Shown here: positions 10,518 through 19,821 of the stretch, piece by piece
Layout of the letters: each line of letters begins with the position of its first letter
Position numbering within the stretch: position 1 is the stretch's first letter
Origin: Aquificaceae bacterium
GTDB lineage: Bacteria; Aquificota; Aquificia; Aquificales; Aquificaceae
Reading direction: 5' to 3'
Assembly (NCBI GenBank): GCA_027079305.1
Contig: JALWVU010000045.1
Coordinates: 1-64,000, forward strand
DNA length: 64,000 bases
Position numbers and translations under genes: made by a program
Notes under the pieces: model-generated
What the model was told of the DNA's origin: nothing
The model's input: only the letters and a program-made list of their open reading frames with translations
Database searches by the model: none

Positions 10518-11677
10518 AGCCTCCCCTCGTATGCTCTCTGGTAAAGATCTCTCACGTCGTCCAGAGTAGGCTCCACGGGGTTTATCAGGAAAGAGTGCCT
10601 CGAGAGCATGTATACGTCTTCTGTGAGCCTGTCGAGCATGGATTCCTCAACTCCCACGTCCCTGAGAGTTTTCAGGAGGCCTATCCTCTCAAGGAAGTCA
10701 AGGAGGGCGTCCACCGCGAGCTCCGGCCTCTCCTCGTATCCCATAAGCCCGGCAAAGAGAGCGTATTTCTCAGGATTTCCCTTGTAGTTGAACTTGGTTA
10801 TATACGGTGCGAGGATCGCAAGGCCAAGGCCGTGGGCGACCTGTGGGTAGTGGGCGGAGATGGGGTGCTCCATGGCGTGGATAAGGGCCACACCCAGGTG
10901 GTCTATCGCCACACCAGCGAGCATGGCGGCGTATGAGAGCTTCTCCCTCGCTTCGTAGTTTTCAGGCTCCTCAACCGCTACGGGGAGCCACTTGAATATG
11001 AGCTCTATAGCTCTTACGGAGCACTCCTCCGCCATGAAGTTCTCAGCCCTGTTGGTGAGGGACTCCAGGGCGTGGGTGAGGGCGTCGAAGCCCGTGATGG
11101 CTGTAAGCTCTGGACTCATGGTTAGTGTGAGCTCCGGGTCAATTATGGCCACCTTGGGGTAGTTTAGGCTGTGGGAGAGGACGAGCTTCTCCTTCCTTAT
11201 CTCGTTCGTAACCACCGAATACTTGTTCACCTCGCTTCCGGTTCCCGCGGTGGTGGGGATGCAGATGACAGGCCTGTTCAGATAGGGAACGAGCCGAGGG
11301 CCTTCGGGATACTTGACGTAGTCCCAAACCGAGCCTTCGTTGGAGGAGACTATGGATATGGCCTTCGCGGTGTCTAAGGCACTCCCTCCTCCGAGGCCTA
11401 TTATGAAGTCCACCTTCTCCTCCACAGCTATCCTCGCTCCCTCGTTAACTATCCTGTCGGTGGGGTTCGGGATCACCTCGTTGTAAAGGACGTATTCATG
11501 TATACCGTGGGAGTTGAGGGATCTTATGACCTTATCGAGGGCTCCGCTCTTTTTGGCGCTCTCCTTTCCCGTTACTATCATGGCCTTGAAGCCGAACCTG
11601 CGGGCCACCTCCCCGGTTTTCTCCACCGCGCCTTTTCCGAAGAAGACCTCAACAGGCCTGTAGAAGTTCACGACCAT
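10514..11677 (-). CDS. Iron-containing alcohol dehydrogenase
   Basis: 387 aa, normal length for group III Fe-dependent dehydrogenases. The NAD(P)-binding motif GLGGGSALDTAKA is near residue 95. PTTAGTGSEV follows, and the metal-site region is GFDALTHALES, HAMEHPISAHYPQVAHG and LAPY. It oxidises an alcohol or reduces an aldehyde with NAD(P)H; the substrate cannot be read from sequence. A TATAAT box (11693-11688) lies 10 bases before the ATG with no Shine-Dalgarno. Confidence 0.93.
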   Translation of the reverse strand: MVVNFYRPVEVFFGKGAVEKTGEVARRFGFKAMIVTGKESAKKSGALDKVIRSLNSHGIHEYVLYNEVIPNPTDRIVNEGARIAVEEKVDFIIGLGGGSALDTAKAISIVSSNEGSVWDYVKYPEGPRLVPYLNRPVICIPTTAGTGSEVNKYSVVTNEIRKEKLVLSHSLNYPKVAIIDPELTLTMSPELTAITGFDALTHALESLTNRAENFMAEECSVRAIELIFKWLPVAVEEPENYEAREKLSYAAMLAGVAIDHLGVALIHAMEHPISAHYPQVAHGLGLAILAPYITKFNYKGNPEKYALFAGLMGYEERPELAVDALLDFLERIGLLKTLRDVGVEESMLDRLTEDVYMLSRHSFLINPVEPTLDDVRDLYQRAYEGRL

Positions 11678-11683
11678 GGGAGT

Positions 11684-11779
11684 TTAAATTATACCGATCC
11701 ACCTGAGTATGAAGTAGATCGCCACCGCAAAGCCTATGCACCCGGCACACGCTATCAGAAACCTTACAAACTTTTCCAT
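11684..11779 (-). CDS. Possible 31-aa membrane peptide
   Basis: The ORF starts at the ATG at 11779 and encodes a short basic N-terminus followed by one hydrophobic helix (about residues 6-28) ending RWIGII. It has no good Shine-Dalgarno, and its 3' end contains the TATAAT box of the alcohol dehydrogenase gene. It fills most of the gap between two divergent genes. No homologue recognised. It may be a real micro-protein or chance. Confidence 0.3.
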   Translation of the reverse strand: MEKFVRFLIACAGCIGFAVAIYFILRWIGII

Positions 11780-11796
11780 GCTAATAGAATATACAC

Positions 11797-12267
11797 ATGC
11801 TCGTCGAGCTGGAAAAACTCCTCGAAATCCTTCACAGGGAGCGTATAGGTAAAAGGGTCGTCTTCACCAACGGGTGCTTCGACATAATCCATGCGGGACA
11901 CGTGGACTACCTGGAGAAGGCCAAAAGACTCGGAGACATACTGATAGTCGGTATGAACTCGGACGACTCGGTGAGGAGGATAAAGGGAGAGAAAAGACCC
12001 ATAATCCCTCAGGAGATGAGGGCGAGGGTTCTGAGCTCTCTAAAGCCGGTGGATTACGTTGTAGTATTCGATGAGGACACACCCATAAAGCTCATAGAGG
12101 CTATCAGGCCCGATATCCTCGTGAAGGGAGGGGACTGGGAGCTGGAGAAGATAGTCGGGAGGGATTTCGTAGAGTCTTACGGGGGCAGGGTGGTAACCGT
12201 TCCCTTCGAGTTCGACATATCAACCTCAAAGATAGTGGAGAGGATTATCAGTCTTTACTGCGGTTGA
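11797..12267 (+). CDS. hldC: D-glycero-beta-D-manno-heptose 1-phosphate adenylyltransferase
   Basis: 156 aa. Transfers AMP to heptose-1-phosphate for LPS inner-core heptose. The nucleotidyltransferase HxGH motif is in FTNGCFDIIHAGHVDYLE. GMNSDDSVRRIKG, the RP/E segment, VKGGDW and the C-terminal STSKIVERI (the ISTT/S-type motif) complete the family signature. It is the stand-alone equivalent of the HldE C-terminal domain. The matching kinase hldA lies 28 kb away at 40015-40965. A TAGAAT box sits 6 bases before the ATG. The 3' end overlaps the convergent GNAT gene by 20 bp. Confidence 0.93.
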   Translation: MLVELEKLLEILHRERIGKRVVFTNGCFDIIHAGHVDYLEKAKRLGDILIVGMNSDDSVRRIKGEKRPIIPQEMRARVLSSLKPVDYVVVFDEDTPIKLIEAIRPDILVKGGDWELEKIVGRDFVESYGGRVVTVPFEFDISTSKIVERIISLYCG

Positions 12268-12742
12268 GGTCCAGGGTCATCCTTATCCAGTAGTTATACC
12301 TCCCCTTCTCTCTAAAGCCGAGCTTTCTGTAGAACTCTATCGCCCTGTAGTTCTCGTCCCCTACCCAGAGCTCCGCGGTATCGAGCCCTTTGCTTCTGAA
12401 GTAGCTTAGGATCCTCTCCATGAGGGCCTTCCCTACACCCATACCCTGATACTCGGGAAGAATTACTATCTCATGAATGGCCCCTACCTTTTTATGCTCC
12501 CTCTTGCTGAACCAGTTGGCGTCTCCGGCCACGAAGCCTGCGGTTTTCCCGTCCACCCTGGCCACGAGTATACCCTCGGGATCCCTCCTCCAGAGCCAGC
12601 TCATGTAGGACTTCACATCTTCAGGATGGGTGTAGGAGTATTCCTCAAGGCCCCTGTATCCTTCCAAATAGACCTTCGCAAGTTCTTCAAGATCTTCCTC
12701 TCTGGCATGCTCTATCAGGAAGTTTACCTTCTCCCTATTCAT
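12248..12742 (-). CDS. GNAT-family N-acetyltransferase
   Basis: 164 aa. Acetyl-CoA binding motif A is IVILPEYQGMGVGKALMERIL (about residues 94-114; the R/Q-x-x-G-x-G/A loop is QGMGVG). Motif B is AIEFYRKLGFREKGRYNYW. The layout resembles RimI or small-molecule acetyltransferases; the substrate is not identifiable. It is last in the ilvE-M28-lolA-GNAT operon; its start overlaps the lolA stop by one base. Confidence 0.86.
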   Translation of the reverse strand: MNREKVNFLIEHAREEDLEELAKVYLEGYRGLEEYSYTHPEDVKSYMSWLWRRDPEGILVARVDGKTAGFVAGDANWFSKREHKKVGAIHEIVILPEYQGMGVGKALMERILSYFRSKGLDTAELWVGDENYRAIEFYRKLGFREKGRYNYWIRMTLDLNRSKD

Positions 12743-13362
12743 CAGAGGTTTCCCGCTCTTCTGACTCTGGCGTCCGGGGGAAGATCGAGTTTGAACAGAT
12801 AGGAAGAAGGTGTATAGTTCTTGACCATGTCCACGAACTCTATTATGGTTTCCGTTCCTTCCGAATCTATAACTCTTATTCTCTTGGGACTCAGATCAGT
12901 ATCAACCTCCACATACACTTCTTTTATATTCTCGTCCCTTCTCTTTGGTCTGAGTATGACCACCTTTAGGTCTCCTTTCTGAAGCTCCCCGACCGGATCG
13001 AACACTTCCCCCAAAGGTTTTGAGAAGAAGAAGAGAGACTCTATTACAGGAGAGGTGTTGTTCTGAACGCTGTCTATGATCGCTTCCTTGTCCTCTTCAT
13101 TGTAAATTATTATTTCCTTTCCGTTAGAGACCATGATAACTCTATCCGGATACGTGTATTCGATCCTGAACTTTCCGTCCTTGGTGGCGTAGAAGATACC
13201 TTTGCTGAGCTCCGGTTTGGGATACCAGGAATACTTAGTCTTTTGCAAGAAGAAGACTTTAACGCTCCTTATACCTTTTAGCTTCTCTTCGAGCCTTTTG
13301 AAGGTGGAGGTGTCCGCAAGGGCACTTGTGATAAGAATGAGGAGAAGAGCCAGAATACGCAT
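12742..13362 (-). CDS. lolA: Outer-membrane lipoprotein carrier protein LolA
   Basis: 206 aa. Periplasmic shuttle taking lipoproteins from LolCDE to the outer membrane. A signal peptide (MRILALLLILITSALA) cleaves about residue 16. The body shows the LolA beta-barrel pattern: FKRLEEKLKGIRSVKVFFLQ, GIFYATKDGKFRIEYTYPD, SNGKEIIIYN, then IRVIDSEGTETIIEF. Its presence supports a Gram-negative double membrane with sorted lipoproteins; several lipoprotein genes and lgt are in the same window. It is translated just upstream of the GNAT gene with a one-base overlap. Confidence 0.88.
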   Translation of the reverse strand: MRILALLLILITSALADTSTFKRLEEKLKGIRSVKVFFLQKTKYSWYPKPELSKGIFYATKDGKFRIEYTYPDRVIMVSNGKEIIIYNEEDKEAIIDSVQNNTSPVIESLFFFSKPLGEVFDPVGELQKGDLKVVILRPKRRDENIKEVYVEVDTDLSPKRIRVIDSEGTETIIEFVDMVKNYTPSSYLFKLDLPPDARVRRAGNL

Positions 13363-13374
13363 GAGATCAATATA

Positions 13375-14466
13375 TCACAGCTTCTCGAACCTTCTTATGA
13401 AGGAGGAGATCACCTCGAACCACATCTCCATAATCTCCCAGTTGACCGCCTCGGGGGTGTCGTAGAAGGTGTGTCTGAGGGTGAAGGGGTTGGAAGAGAG
13501 AAACAGGGTCTCTATTCCTTTCCTCTTGAAGGGGATGTGGTCGCTCCTTCCCCTTTTGCCTTCCCTGAAGGGGATGTCTACCTTTATATCCTTTGTGTGT
13601 TTGTAGAACTTATCCATTATCCTTTCACCGTTGTAGCCTTCCGCGTCCCTGTATATTACCGCGGGATTGTCCCATCCGACGGAATCTACGTTTATAACGT
13701 ATTCGGTGAACTTGAGGTTCTTCACGTGATGCTTTGCTCCCTCGAGGCCAAGTTCCTCTGCGTCCGTTATCATGAACCTTAGCCTGTAGGGAAAGTAGTA
13801 GGTATCCTTTAGCTCCTGAGCAAGGAGCAGAAGCAGAGCTACACCAACCGCGTTGTCTATGGTTCCCTTCACGAAGGGCTTTGAATCCAGATGAGCTGTT
13901 ATGTAGAGGAAGGGACCCTTCCCTATGTCGAAATAGAGGTTCTTTCCCTTCACCTTGGTCTTTTTTACCTTCGACTCTATCCTCACCTCCTTTCCGAGGA
14001 GATCTAAGGCGGTCTCCCTGTCCACGGAGAGGGCCAGAAAGGGTTCCTCGCTTACGTTCCCTATGTAGGGAGAGACGAGCTCCTCCATGTAGAAGATGGC
14101 TCCCACCGCTCCCCTCTCCTTCAGCCTTCTTACCTTCTCCTCCTCTCTTTCACCTCCCACCTTTACGAGGGCTATCTTACCTTTAACATCTTCTTCCTCG
14201 AACACAACCTTAGCCTCCCTCTCTCCCCACAAGCTTCCTACAAAAGGGTAGGCCTTAAGTTCGGTGCCGTTAAACTTTATCCTGCCTTCCAGAGGTATGT
14301 TCTTCTCCACCTCGAAGCTCTCTTCCACAAAGGGAATTTTTAGCTTCCTCAGAAACTTCCTTATATAGTCTCTTGCCTCCTCTATACCGCTTGTAGAGGA
14401 GACTCTGCTCCGGGATGAGAGGAAGTGGGTTATCTCTCGGAGCTTTTCCAGCTGTTCACTTCTCAT
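13375..14466 (-). CDS. M28-family zinc aminopeptidase-like protein with PA domain
   Basis: 363 aa. Residues about 90-165 form a protease-associated insert (GKIALVKVGGEREEE, GAVGAIFY). The M28 catalytic residues are visible: ITAHLDSKP (His-x-Asp), GTIDNAVGVALLL (bridging Asp), DAEELGLEGAKHH (catalytic Glu and metal Glu), INVDSVGWD, and a late His (TLRHTFYDTPEAVNW). No signal peptide is evident, so it is probably cytoplasmic. It lies between ilvE (11-bp overlap) and lolA (12-bp gap). Confidence 0.88.
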   Translation of the reverse strand: MRSEQLEKLREITHFLSSRSRVSSTSGIEEARDYIRKFLRKLKIPFVEESFEVEKNIPLEGRIKFNGTELKAYPFVGSLWGEREAKVVFEEEDVKGKIALVKVGGEREEEKVRRLKERGAVGAIFYMEELVSPYIGNVSEEPFLALSVDRETALDLLGKEVRIESKVKKTKVKGKNLYFDIGKGPFLYITAHLDSKPFVKGTIDNAVGVALLLLLAQELKDTYYFPYRLRFMITDAEELGLEGAKHHVKNLKFTEYVINVDSVGWDNPAVIYRDAEGYNGERIMDKFYKHTKDIKVDIPFREGKRGRSDHIPFKRKGIETLFLSSNPFTLRHTFYDTPEAVNWEIMEMWFEVISSFIRRFEKL

Positions 14467-15391
14467 ATACGGGTGTTAGCCAACTCTTGTATCTTTCTAT
14501 GTTTCCCCTCACCGCGTTGAAGTAGAGCTCCTGAAGCTGACGGGTTATCTCCCCTATCTTTCCGCTTCCGATCTTCCTGTTGTCCACCTCCACCACGGGC
14601 GTAACCTCCGCCGCCGTTCCCGTCAGGAATATCTCGTCCGCAACGTAAAGCTCGCTCCTGGCAACAGCTCTCTCCTCAACTCTGACCACAAGATCGTTCT
14701 TCAGAAGGTTTATGACCGCCTTCCTGGTTATCCCCTCTAAGATGTGCTCGTTATAGGCCGGCGTTACCGCCTTTCCGTCCCTTATCAAAAATATGTTCTC
14801 CCCCGAGCCCTCCGAGACGTAGCCCTGGGAGTTAAGAAGCAAAGCCTCGTCGTATCCCGCCATGAGGGCCTCGGTCTTGGCCAGGGCGCTGTTTATGTAG
14901 GCTCCCGCCACCTTCCACCTGGAGGGTATGGAGTTGTCGTCGTTCCTCCTCCAGGAGGAGACCTTCACCTTTATCCCCTGGGAGGTGTCCAGGTATCTGC
15001 CGAAGTTGTAGGTGTAGATGGCTATCTCGGGGGTGTAGCCTATCAGCTTCGGAGTCAGGGCAAGATCCTTGAAGTAGACTATCGGCCTTATGTAAACGTC
15101 CTGCCTTATCTCGTTCTTTCTCAGAAGCTCCTTGGTGATCTCCACAAGCTCTTCCGCTGTGTAGGGAAGCTCCATGAAGAGGGCTCTGGCGTTTCTAAGA
15201 AGTCTTTCGAAGTGTTCCTTTGCAAACAGGATGTAGAGCTGTCCGTGTTCCTCGTTCCAGTAGGCCCTCAGACCCTCGAAGATGGCGGTTCCGTAGTGGA
15301 AGGAGTTTGTCTTTATGTTTATGTTGGCTTCCTCTATGGGGACGAACTTGCCCTCGAAAAAGGCGTGCTCCATGAGGAAAGATTCTACCAT
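14456..15391 (-). CDS. ilvE: Branched-chain amino acid aminotransferase
   Basis: About 311 aa. PLP-dependent class IV transaminase for Val, Leu and Ile. Typical N-terminus (AFFEGKFVPIEEANINI, NSFHYGTAIFEGLRAY), the PLP lysine region WKVAGAYINSALAKTEA, then GSGENIFLI and EIFLTGTAAEVTPV. Starts are possible at 15391 or 15373. The latter gives the usual family start (MEHAFFEG); the former places a TATTAT box 12 bases upstream. Upstream codons to 15496 overlap atpG and are rejected. First gene of ilvE-M28-lolA-GNAT. Confidence 0.94.
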   Translation of the reverse strand: MVESFLMEHAFFEGKFVPIEEANINIKTNSFHYGTAIFEGLRAYWNEEHGQLYILFAKEHFERLLRNARALFMELPYTAEELVEITKELLRKNEIRQDVYIRPIVYFKDLALTPKLIGYTPEIAIYTYNFGRYLDTSQGIKVKVSSWRRNDDNSIPSRWKVAGAYINSALAKTEALMAGYDEALLLNSQGYVSEGSGENIFLIRDGKAVTPAYNEHILEGITRKAVINLLKNDLVVRVEERAVARSELYVADEIFLTGTAAEVTPVVEVDNRKIGSGKIGEITRQLQELYFNAVRGNIERYKSWLTPVYEK

Positions 15392-15419
15392 AAAGTTTGT
15401 GCTATAATACCTCCCCGTT
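15392..15419. promoter_or_regulatory. Divergent promoter with overlapping -10 boxes (ilvE / atpG)
   Basis: A 28-bp intergenic region. The plus strand has TATAAT at 15403-15408, 11 bases before the atpG ATG. The minus strand has TATTAT at 15409-15404, 12 bases before the ilvE ATG at 15391. The two hexamers overlap in the 7-mer TATAATA. Both transcripts would have leaders of about 5-6 bases. Inferred from sequence only. Confidence 0.5.
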
Positions 15420-16289
15420 ATGCCGAAGCTGTCCCCAAGAGACATAAGGAGGAAGATACAGGGCATAAAGAACACGAGGCGTATCACCAACGCCATGAAG
15501 GTGGTATCCGCGGCAAAGCTCAGGCGCGCCCAGGAGCTCCTCTACTCCTCAAGGCCCTACTCGGACAAACTCTACGAGCTCGTAAAGGACCTCGCCGCCC
15601 ACGTGGACAGGGAAACGCTACCTCTTCTTGAGGAGAGGGAGGAAAAGAGTGTAGATCTGATACTCGTTACCGCGGACAGGGGCCTTGCGGGAGCCTTCAA
15701 CTCCAACATAATCAGGGAAGCCGAAAAGTTTGTGGCTGAAAAGCGGGAGAAAGGAAGGCAGGTGAGCCTGATCCTTATAGGCAGGAAAGGATACCAGTAT
15801 TTCTCCAAGAGGGACTACAGCATAGTAAAGGGCTACGACGAGGTCTTCAGGAAGGAAGTAAACTTCGGGGTGGCGAGGGAGGTTGCGGAGATAGTAAAGG
15901 AGAGGTTCACAAGCGGAGAGACGGACGCGGTCTACCTGATGAACAACGAGATGATAACGAGGGCCAGCTACAAGCCCGTTATAAGGAAGTTCCTTCCCTT
16001 CGAGCTTCCCGAAGAAGGGGCCGGAAGCGTAAGCGTATACACCTTCGAGGTGGACGAGGAGGAGTTCTTAAATCACCTGATAAACCTTTACCTCAACTAC
16101 CAGCTCTACAGGGCCATGGTGGAGTCCAACGCGGCGGAGCACTTCGCGAGGATGGTGGCCATGGACAACGCCACCAAAAACGCGGACGACCTGGTGAAGC
16201 AGTGGACCATGATCTTCAACAAGGCGAGGCAGGAGTCCATAACCCTCGAGCTTATAGATATAGTCGGTGCTGCGGAAGCTATGAAGTGA
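15420..16289 (+). CDS. atpG: ATP synthase F1 gamma subunit
   Basis: 289 aa. Central rotor shaft of F1. The N-terminal helix IRRKIQGIKNTRRITNAMKVVSAAKLRRAQ and the C-terminal helix (AEHFARMVAMDNATKNAD, NKARQESITLELIDIVGAAEA) form the coiled coil. The middle has TADRGLAGAFNSN. Length is normal for the family. Its stop overlaps a GTG that can start the next small ORF (GTGA). atpA, atpH and atpF are not upstream, so the ATP synthase genes are dispersed. Confidence 0.97.
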   Translation: MPKLSPRDIRRKIQGIKNTRRITNAMKVVSAAKLRRAQELLYSSRPYSDKLYELVKDLAAHVDRETLPLLEEREEKSVDLILVTADRGLAGAFNSNIIREAEKFVAEKREKGRQVSLILIGRKGYQYFSKRDYSIVKGYDEVFRKEVNFGVAREVAEIVKERFTSGETDAVYLMNNEMITRASYKPVIRKFLPFELPEEGAGSVSVYTFEVDEEEFLNHLINLYLNYQLYRAMVESNAAEHFARMVAMDNATKNADDLVKQWTMIFNKARQESITLELIDIVGAAEAMK

Positions 16290-16511
16290 GGGAGTATTTT
16301 AATAAAGCCATAGATGTAGAGATGCAGAGGTTCGGCCTGTTTTTCACCCTTATGGTAGCTTCTGGTGGTGGGTCTGTGGGCGCAATGCTGGGAGAGTTCA
16401 GCGCGTTCAGGGGAATCCTGGCGGTCGCTGGAGTTCTTACATCCCTGACGTCCGCTGGACTTGCCCTGAGAAGTTATATTAAGATAAACAGGCTCCTGGA
16501 GGAACTTAGAG

Positions 16512-16519
<8 letters not shown>
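16286..16519 (+). CDS. Unassigned 77-aa membrane protein between atpG and atpD
   Basis: 77 aa if started at the GTG at 16286, which overlaps the atpG stop as GTGA; an ATG at 16322 gives 65 aa. After about 15 polar residues there are two likely membrane helices (FGLFFTLMVASGGGSVGAML and ILAVAGVLTSLTSAGLALRSY) and a charged tail. The two-helix shape recalls AtpI/AtpZ-type accessory proteins, but no family motif is recognised. Spacing on both sides indicates translational coupling with atpG and the following 37-aa ORF. Confidence 0.68.
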
Positions 16520-18070
<1,551 letters not shown>

Positions 18071-18120
18071 CCTGACCTATCTCCTTTTCCCCGCTCCCCC
18101 TTTCCCTTAACCTTTCTAAG

Positions 18121-19146
18121 GTGGAAGAGAAGCTCTTAAGCGTTGCCCAGCACTTTTACGTTTACGTAGAAAAGAGGAGCCTCCCCCTCGAGGCTTCGAA
18201 GGCCCTCGTCAACTGCTACTTCGGAAAGTGCCCCAGAAACCTTGCCCTATCACTGCTCAGCAGGACAAAGAAGCACCTTCCCCTGTGGATAGAGGACAGC
18301 TCCCAGGTTCAGATATACAAGAGGTTCTTCGGACACCTTTCCAGAAAGGAAAACCTCACACTGGCGGAGTGCTTCTCTCCCTTCGTCCTTGTGGGAGCGT
18401 GGGAGAGTTTTTATGAGGTATTTATGAGCGAAAGATCCGAAAGGAGGGAGGCCTTCCAAAGGCTGAGGAGCTTCTTCGAGGAGCTTTTGTTGGACGATCT
18501 TCTCGAGGAGGGCAAGCCAGAAGTTCTCTTTTCCAATCTCCTCCGTCGCCTGAAACTGCCTGAAAACCACGGCTTTTATGTGGCGACGCATATAGCCTTC
18601 ATGATAAATCCCCACGCCTTCATACCCCTTTCAAAGAGCATGGGGGAAGCAATCTCCGTTGAGGAGCCCGAGAGCTACTTCAGGCTTATAGAGTCCACAA
18701 GGAAAAAAAGAATAAAGCCGATAGAGGCCTGTGCTCTGCTCCACCTGCTTTACGAGAGAGTGCCTTCAAAAAGGTCAGGCGCGGAATTTGTTCTCGGTGT
18801 AGACAGGGAGCTGGAATTCCTCAAGAGGGCGGAGCGCCTTTGGAATGAGGAGAAGTTCTACGAAGCCCACGAGGTTCTCGAAGAGGTCTGGGAGTTTGTG
18901 AAGGACGCTGAGAAGAGGGAGTGCTATCAGGGGGTGATCAGACTGGCCATAGCACTGCATCACCTCAAGAGCGGTGAATACAAGAAGGCGGAGAAAGTCC
19001 TGAAAAAGGCTCTTCCCCAGATGAGGAATTGTAAAGTGAGAGTTCCGCTGAACCTAAGAGACCTGTGCTCCCACGCGGAAGGGATTTTAAACAGTCTAAA
19101 GGAAGGAGAAGCCTTAAGGGTTTACCCTCCCTTTAGAGTGATATAA
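18121..19146 (+). CDS. DUF309-domain protein with unassigned N-terminal region
   Basis: 341 aa, GTG start. The C-terminal ~130 residues match DUF309: RAERLWNEEKFYEAHEVLEEVWEF, then CYQGVIRLAIALHHLKSGEYKKAEKVL, a helical fold with conserved His and Glu. The first ~210 residues are helical, with no recognised family; DUF309 proteins are usually only 100-170 aa, so this is an extended form. Function unknown. It follows atpD by 50 bp and ends 14 bp before tRNA-His. Confidence 0.75.
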   Translation: MEEKLLSVAQHFYVYVEKRSLPLEASKALVNCYFGKCPRNLALSLLSRTKKHLPLWIEDSSQVQIYKRFFGHLSRKENLTLAECFSPFVLVGAWESFYEVFMSERSERREAFQRLRSFFEELLLDDLLEEGKPEVLFSNLLRRLKLPENHGFYVATHIAFMINPHAFIPLSKSMGEAISVEEPESYFRLIESTRKKRIKPIEACALLHLLYERVPSKRSGAEFVLGVDRELEFLKRAERLWNEEKFYEAHEVLEEVWEFVKDAEKRECYQGVIRLAIALHHLKSGEYKKAEKVLKKALPQMRNCKVRVPLNLRDLCSHAEGILNSLKEGEALRVYPPFRVI

Positions 19147-19147
19147 T
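19142..19147 (+). promoter_or_regulatory. -10 box of tRNA-His
   Basis: Perfect TATAAT overlapping the stop codon of the DUF309 gene, 13 bases before the tRNA G-1 base. The sequence TTTACC at 19121-19126, about 15 bp further upstream, is a weak -35 candidate. Confidence 0.45.
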
Positions 19148-19160
19148 TTTAACTCTCTGA

Positions 19161-19234
19161 GGAGGGTGTAGCTCAGCTGGTAGAGCGGGGGACTGTGGAT
19201 CCCCATGTCGCGGGTTCGAGTCCCGTCACCCTCC
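19161..19234 (+). tRNA. tRNA-His (anticodon GTG)
   Basis: Cloverleaf with acceptor GAGGGTG/CACCCTC preceded by the extra G-1 opposite C73, the hallmark of tRNA-His. D-arm GCTC/GAGC, anticodon stem GGGGA/TCCCC with loop CTGTGGA (anticodon GTG), T-arm GCGGG/CCCGT with loop TTCGAGT. CCA is not encoded. Confidence 0.97.
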
Positions 19235-19509
19235 CTTGACATCCCTCTATTGCGAACATCTACTTTGATTACGACCTTGGAAGATAGGCACGGCCAAGAG
19301 GAAAAGTTCCCAAAGCAAAGCTCCATCCGACCACGTCAATTTTTAACCTCCAAAGATATGTAGAGAGTAATGAAAGAAGCAAGCCAGCTCCAAATATCTC
19401 CGGCGTTCCAAGGAAACCTACGAGCCTTAGAGCGCTCACACTTCAAAGTGTGAATTTCATCAGAGCACTAATGAATAAGATCTCCTATATTCCTCCGCAG
19501 GAGGTTGAA
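19235..19509 (+). other. Gene-poor 275-bp interval with two small hairpins
   Basis: No convincing protein gene. It holds a hairpin CACACT-TCAA-AGTGTG at about 19438-19453 (six pairs, tetraloop). It also holds the anti-Shine-Dalgarno hairpin listed separately. A 27-codon ORF at 19370-19453 has no strong support. The stretch before it is unstructured to the eye. It may carry the 3' end of the tRNA-His transcript and the 5' leader of the glutaredoxin-like gene. Confidence 0.4.
19492..19504 (+). promoter_or_regulatory. Hairpin masking the Shine-Dalgarno of the glutaredoxin-like gene
   Basis: CCTCC-GCA-GGAGG forms a perfect 5-bp stem with a 3-base loop. The right arm is the Shine-Dalgarno itself, 5 bases before the ATG at 19510. 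In RNA this would pair away the ribosome binding site until opened by heat, translation or a factor. Function is inferred. Confidence 0.4.
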
Positions 19510-19821
19510 ATGAAATTTCTGCTCGTTACTCAGGAAGTATGTCCTCGTTGCGATAGAGTTAAGAAACTGCTCAGAGAACTTCAGGAGGAGCTTGACTTCG
19601 AATGGGAAGAGGTGGACATGTATGAGATGCTCGATACCTTTACCTACCTGGGGATAGCTACCACACCCGTTCTTCTCGTGGCCAAGGATGAAGAGGATTT
19701 GACGGAAGAGGATATAGTATTCATGGGAGAACTTCCCCGGAAGTGGAGACTGAAGGAACTCATACAGAGCTACATTAACTCCTATGAGGTCTCTCAGGGA
19801 GCTGATAGAAGAGAGGGCTGA
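19510..19821 (+). CDS. Glutaredoxin/thioredoxin-fold protein
   Basis: 103 aa. The thioredoxin fold begins with a beta strand and the redox motif CPRC (EVCPRCDRVKKLL, about residues 11-14), followed by a helix and the strand DFEWEEVDMYE. The cis-proline loop is IATTPVLLV. The size and CPxC motif resemble glutaredoxin-like or NrdH-like proteins; the partner is not identifiable. The ATG at 19510 is chosen because it follows GGAGG at ideal spacing. The 3' end overlaps the start of mnmC2 by 38 bp, so translation is probably coupled. Confidence 0.8.
   Translation: MKFLLVTQEVCPRCDRVKKLLRELQEELDFEWEEVDMYEMLDTFTYLGIATTPVLLVAKDEEDLTEEDIVFMGELPRKWRLKELIQSYINSYEVSQGADRREG

Noticed and set aside
19114-19326. 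Minus-strand ORF of 70 aa across tRNA-His
   Set aside because: It contains the translated antisense of the tRNA (GDGTRTRDMGIHSPPLYQLSYT-type spurious protein) and has no other support.
19370-19453. 27-codon plus-strand ORF before the glutaredoxin-like gene
   Set aside because: No Shine-Dalgarno, no family, and its end is formed by a hairpin; too weak to call a gene.
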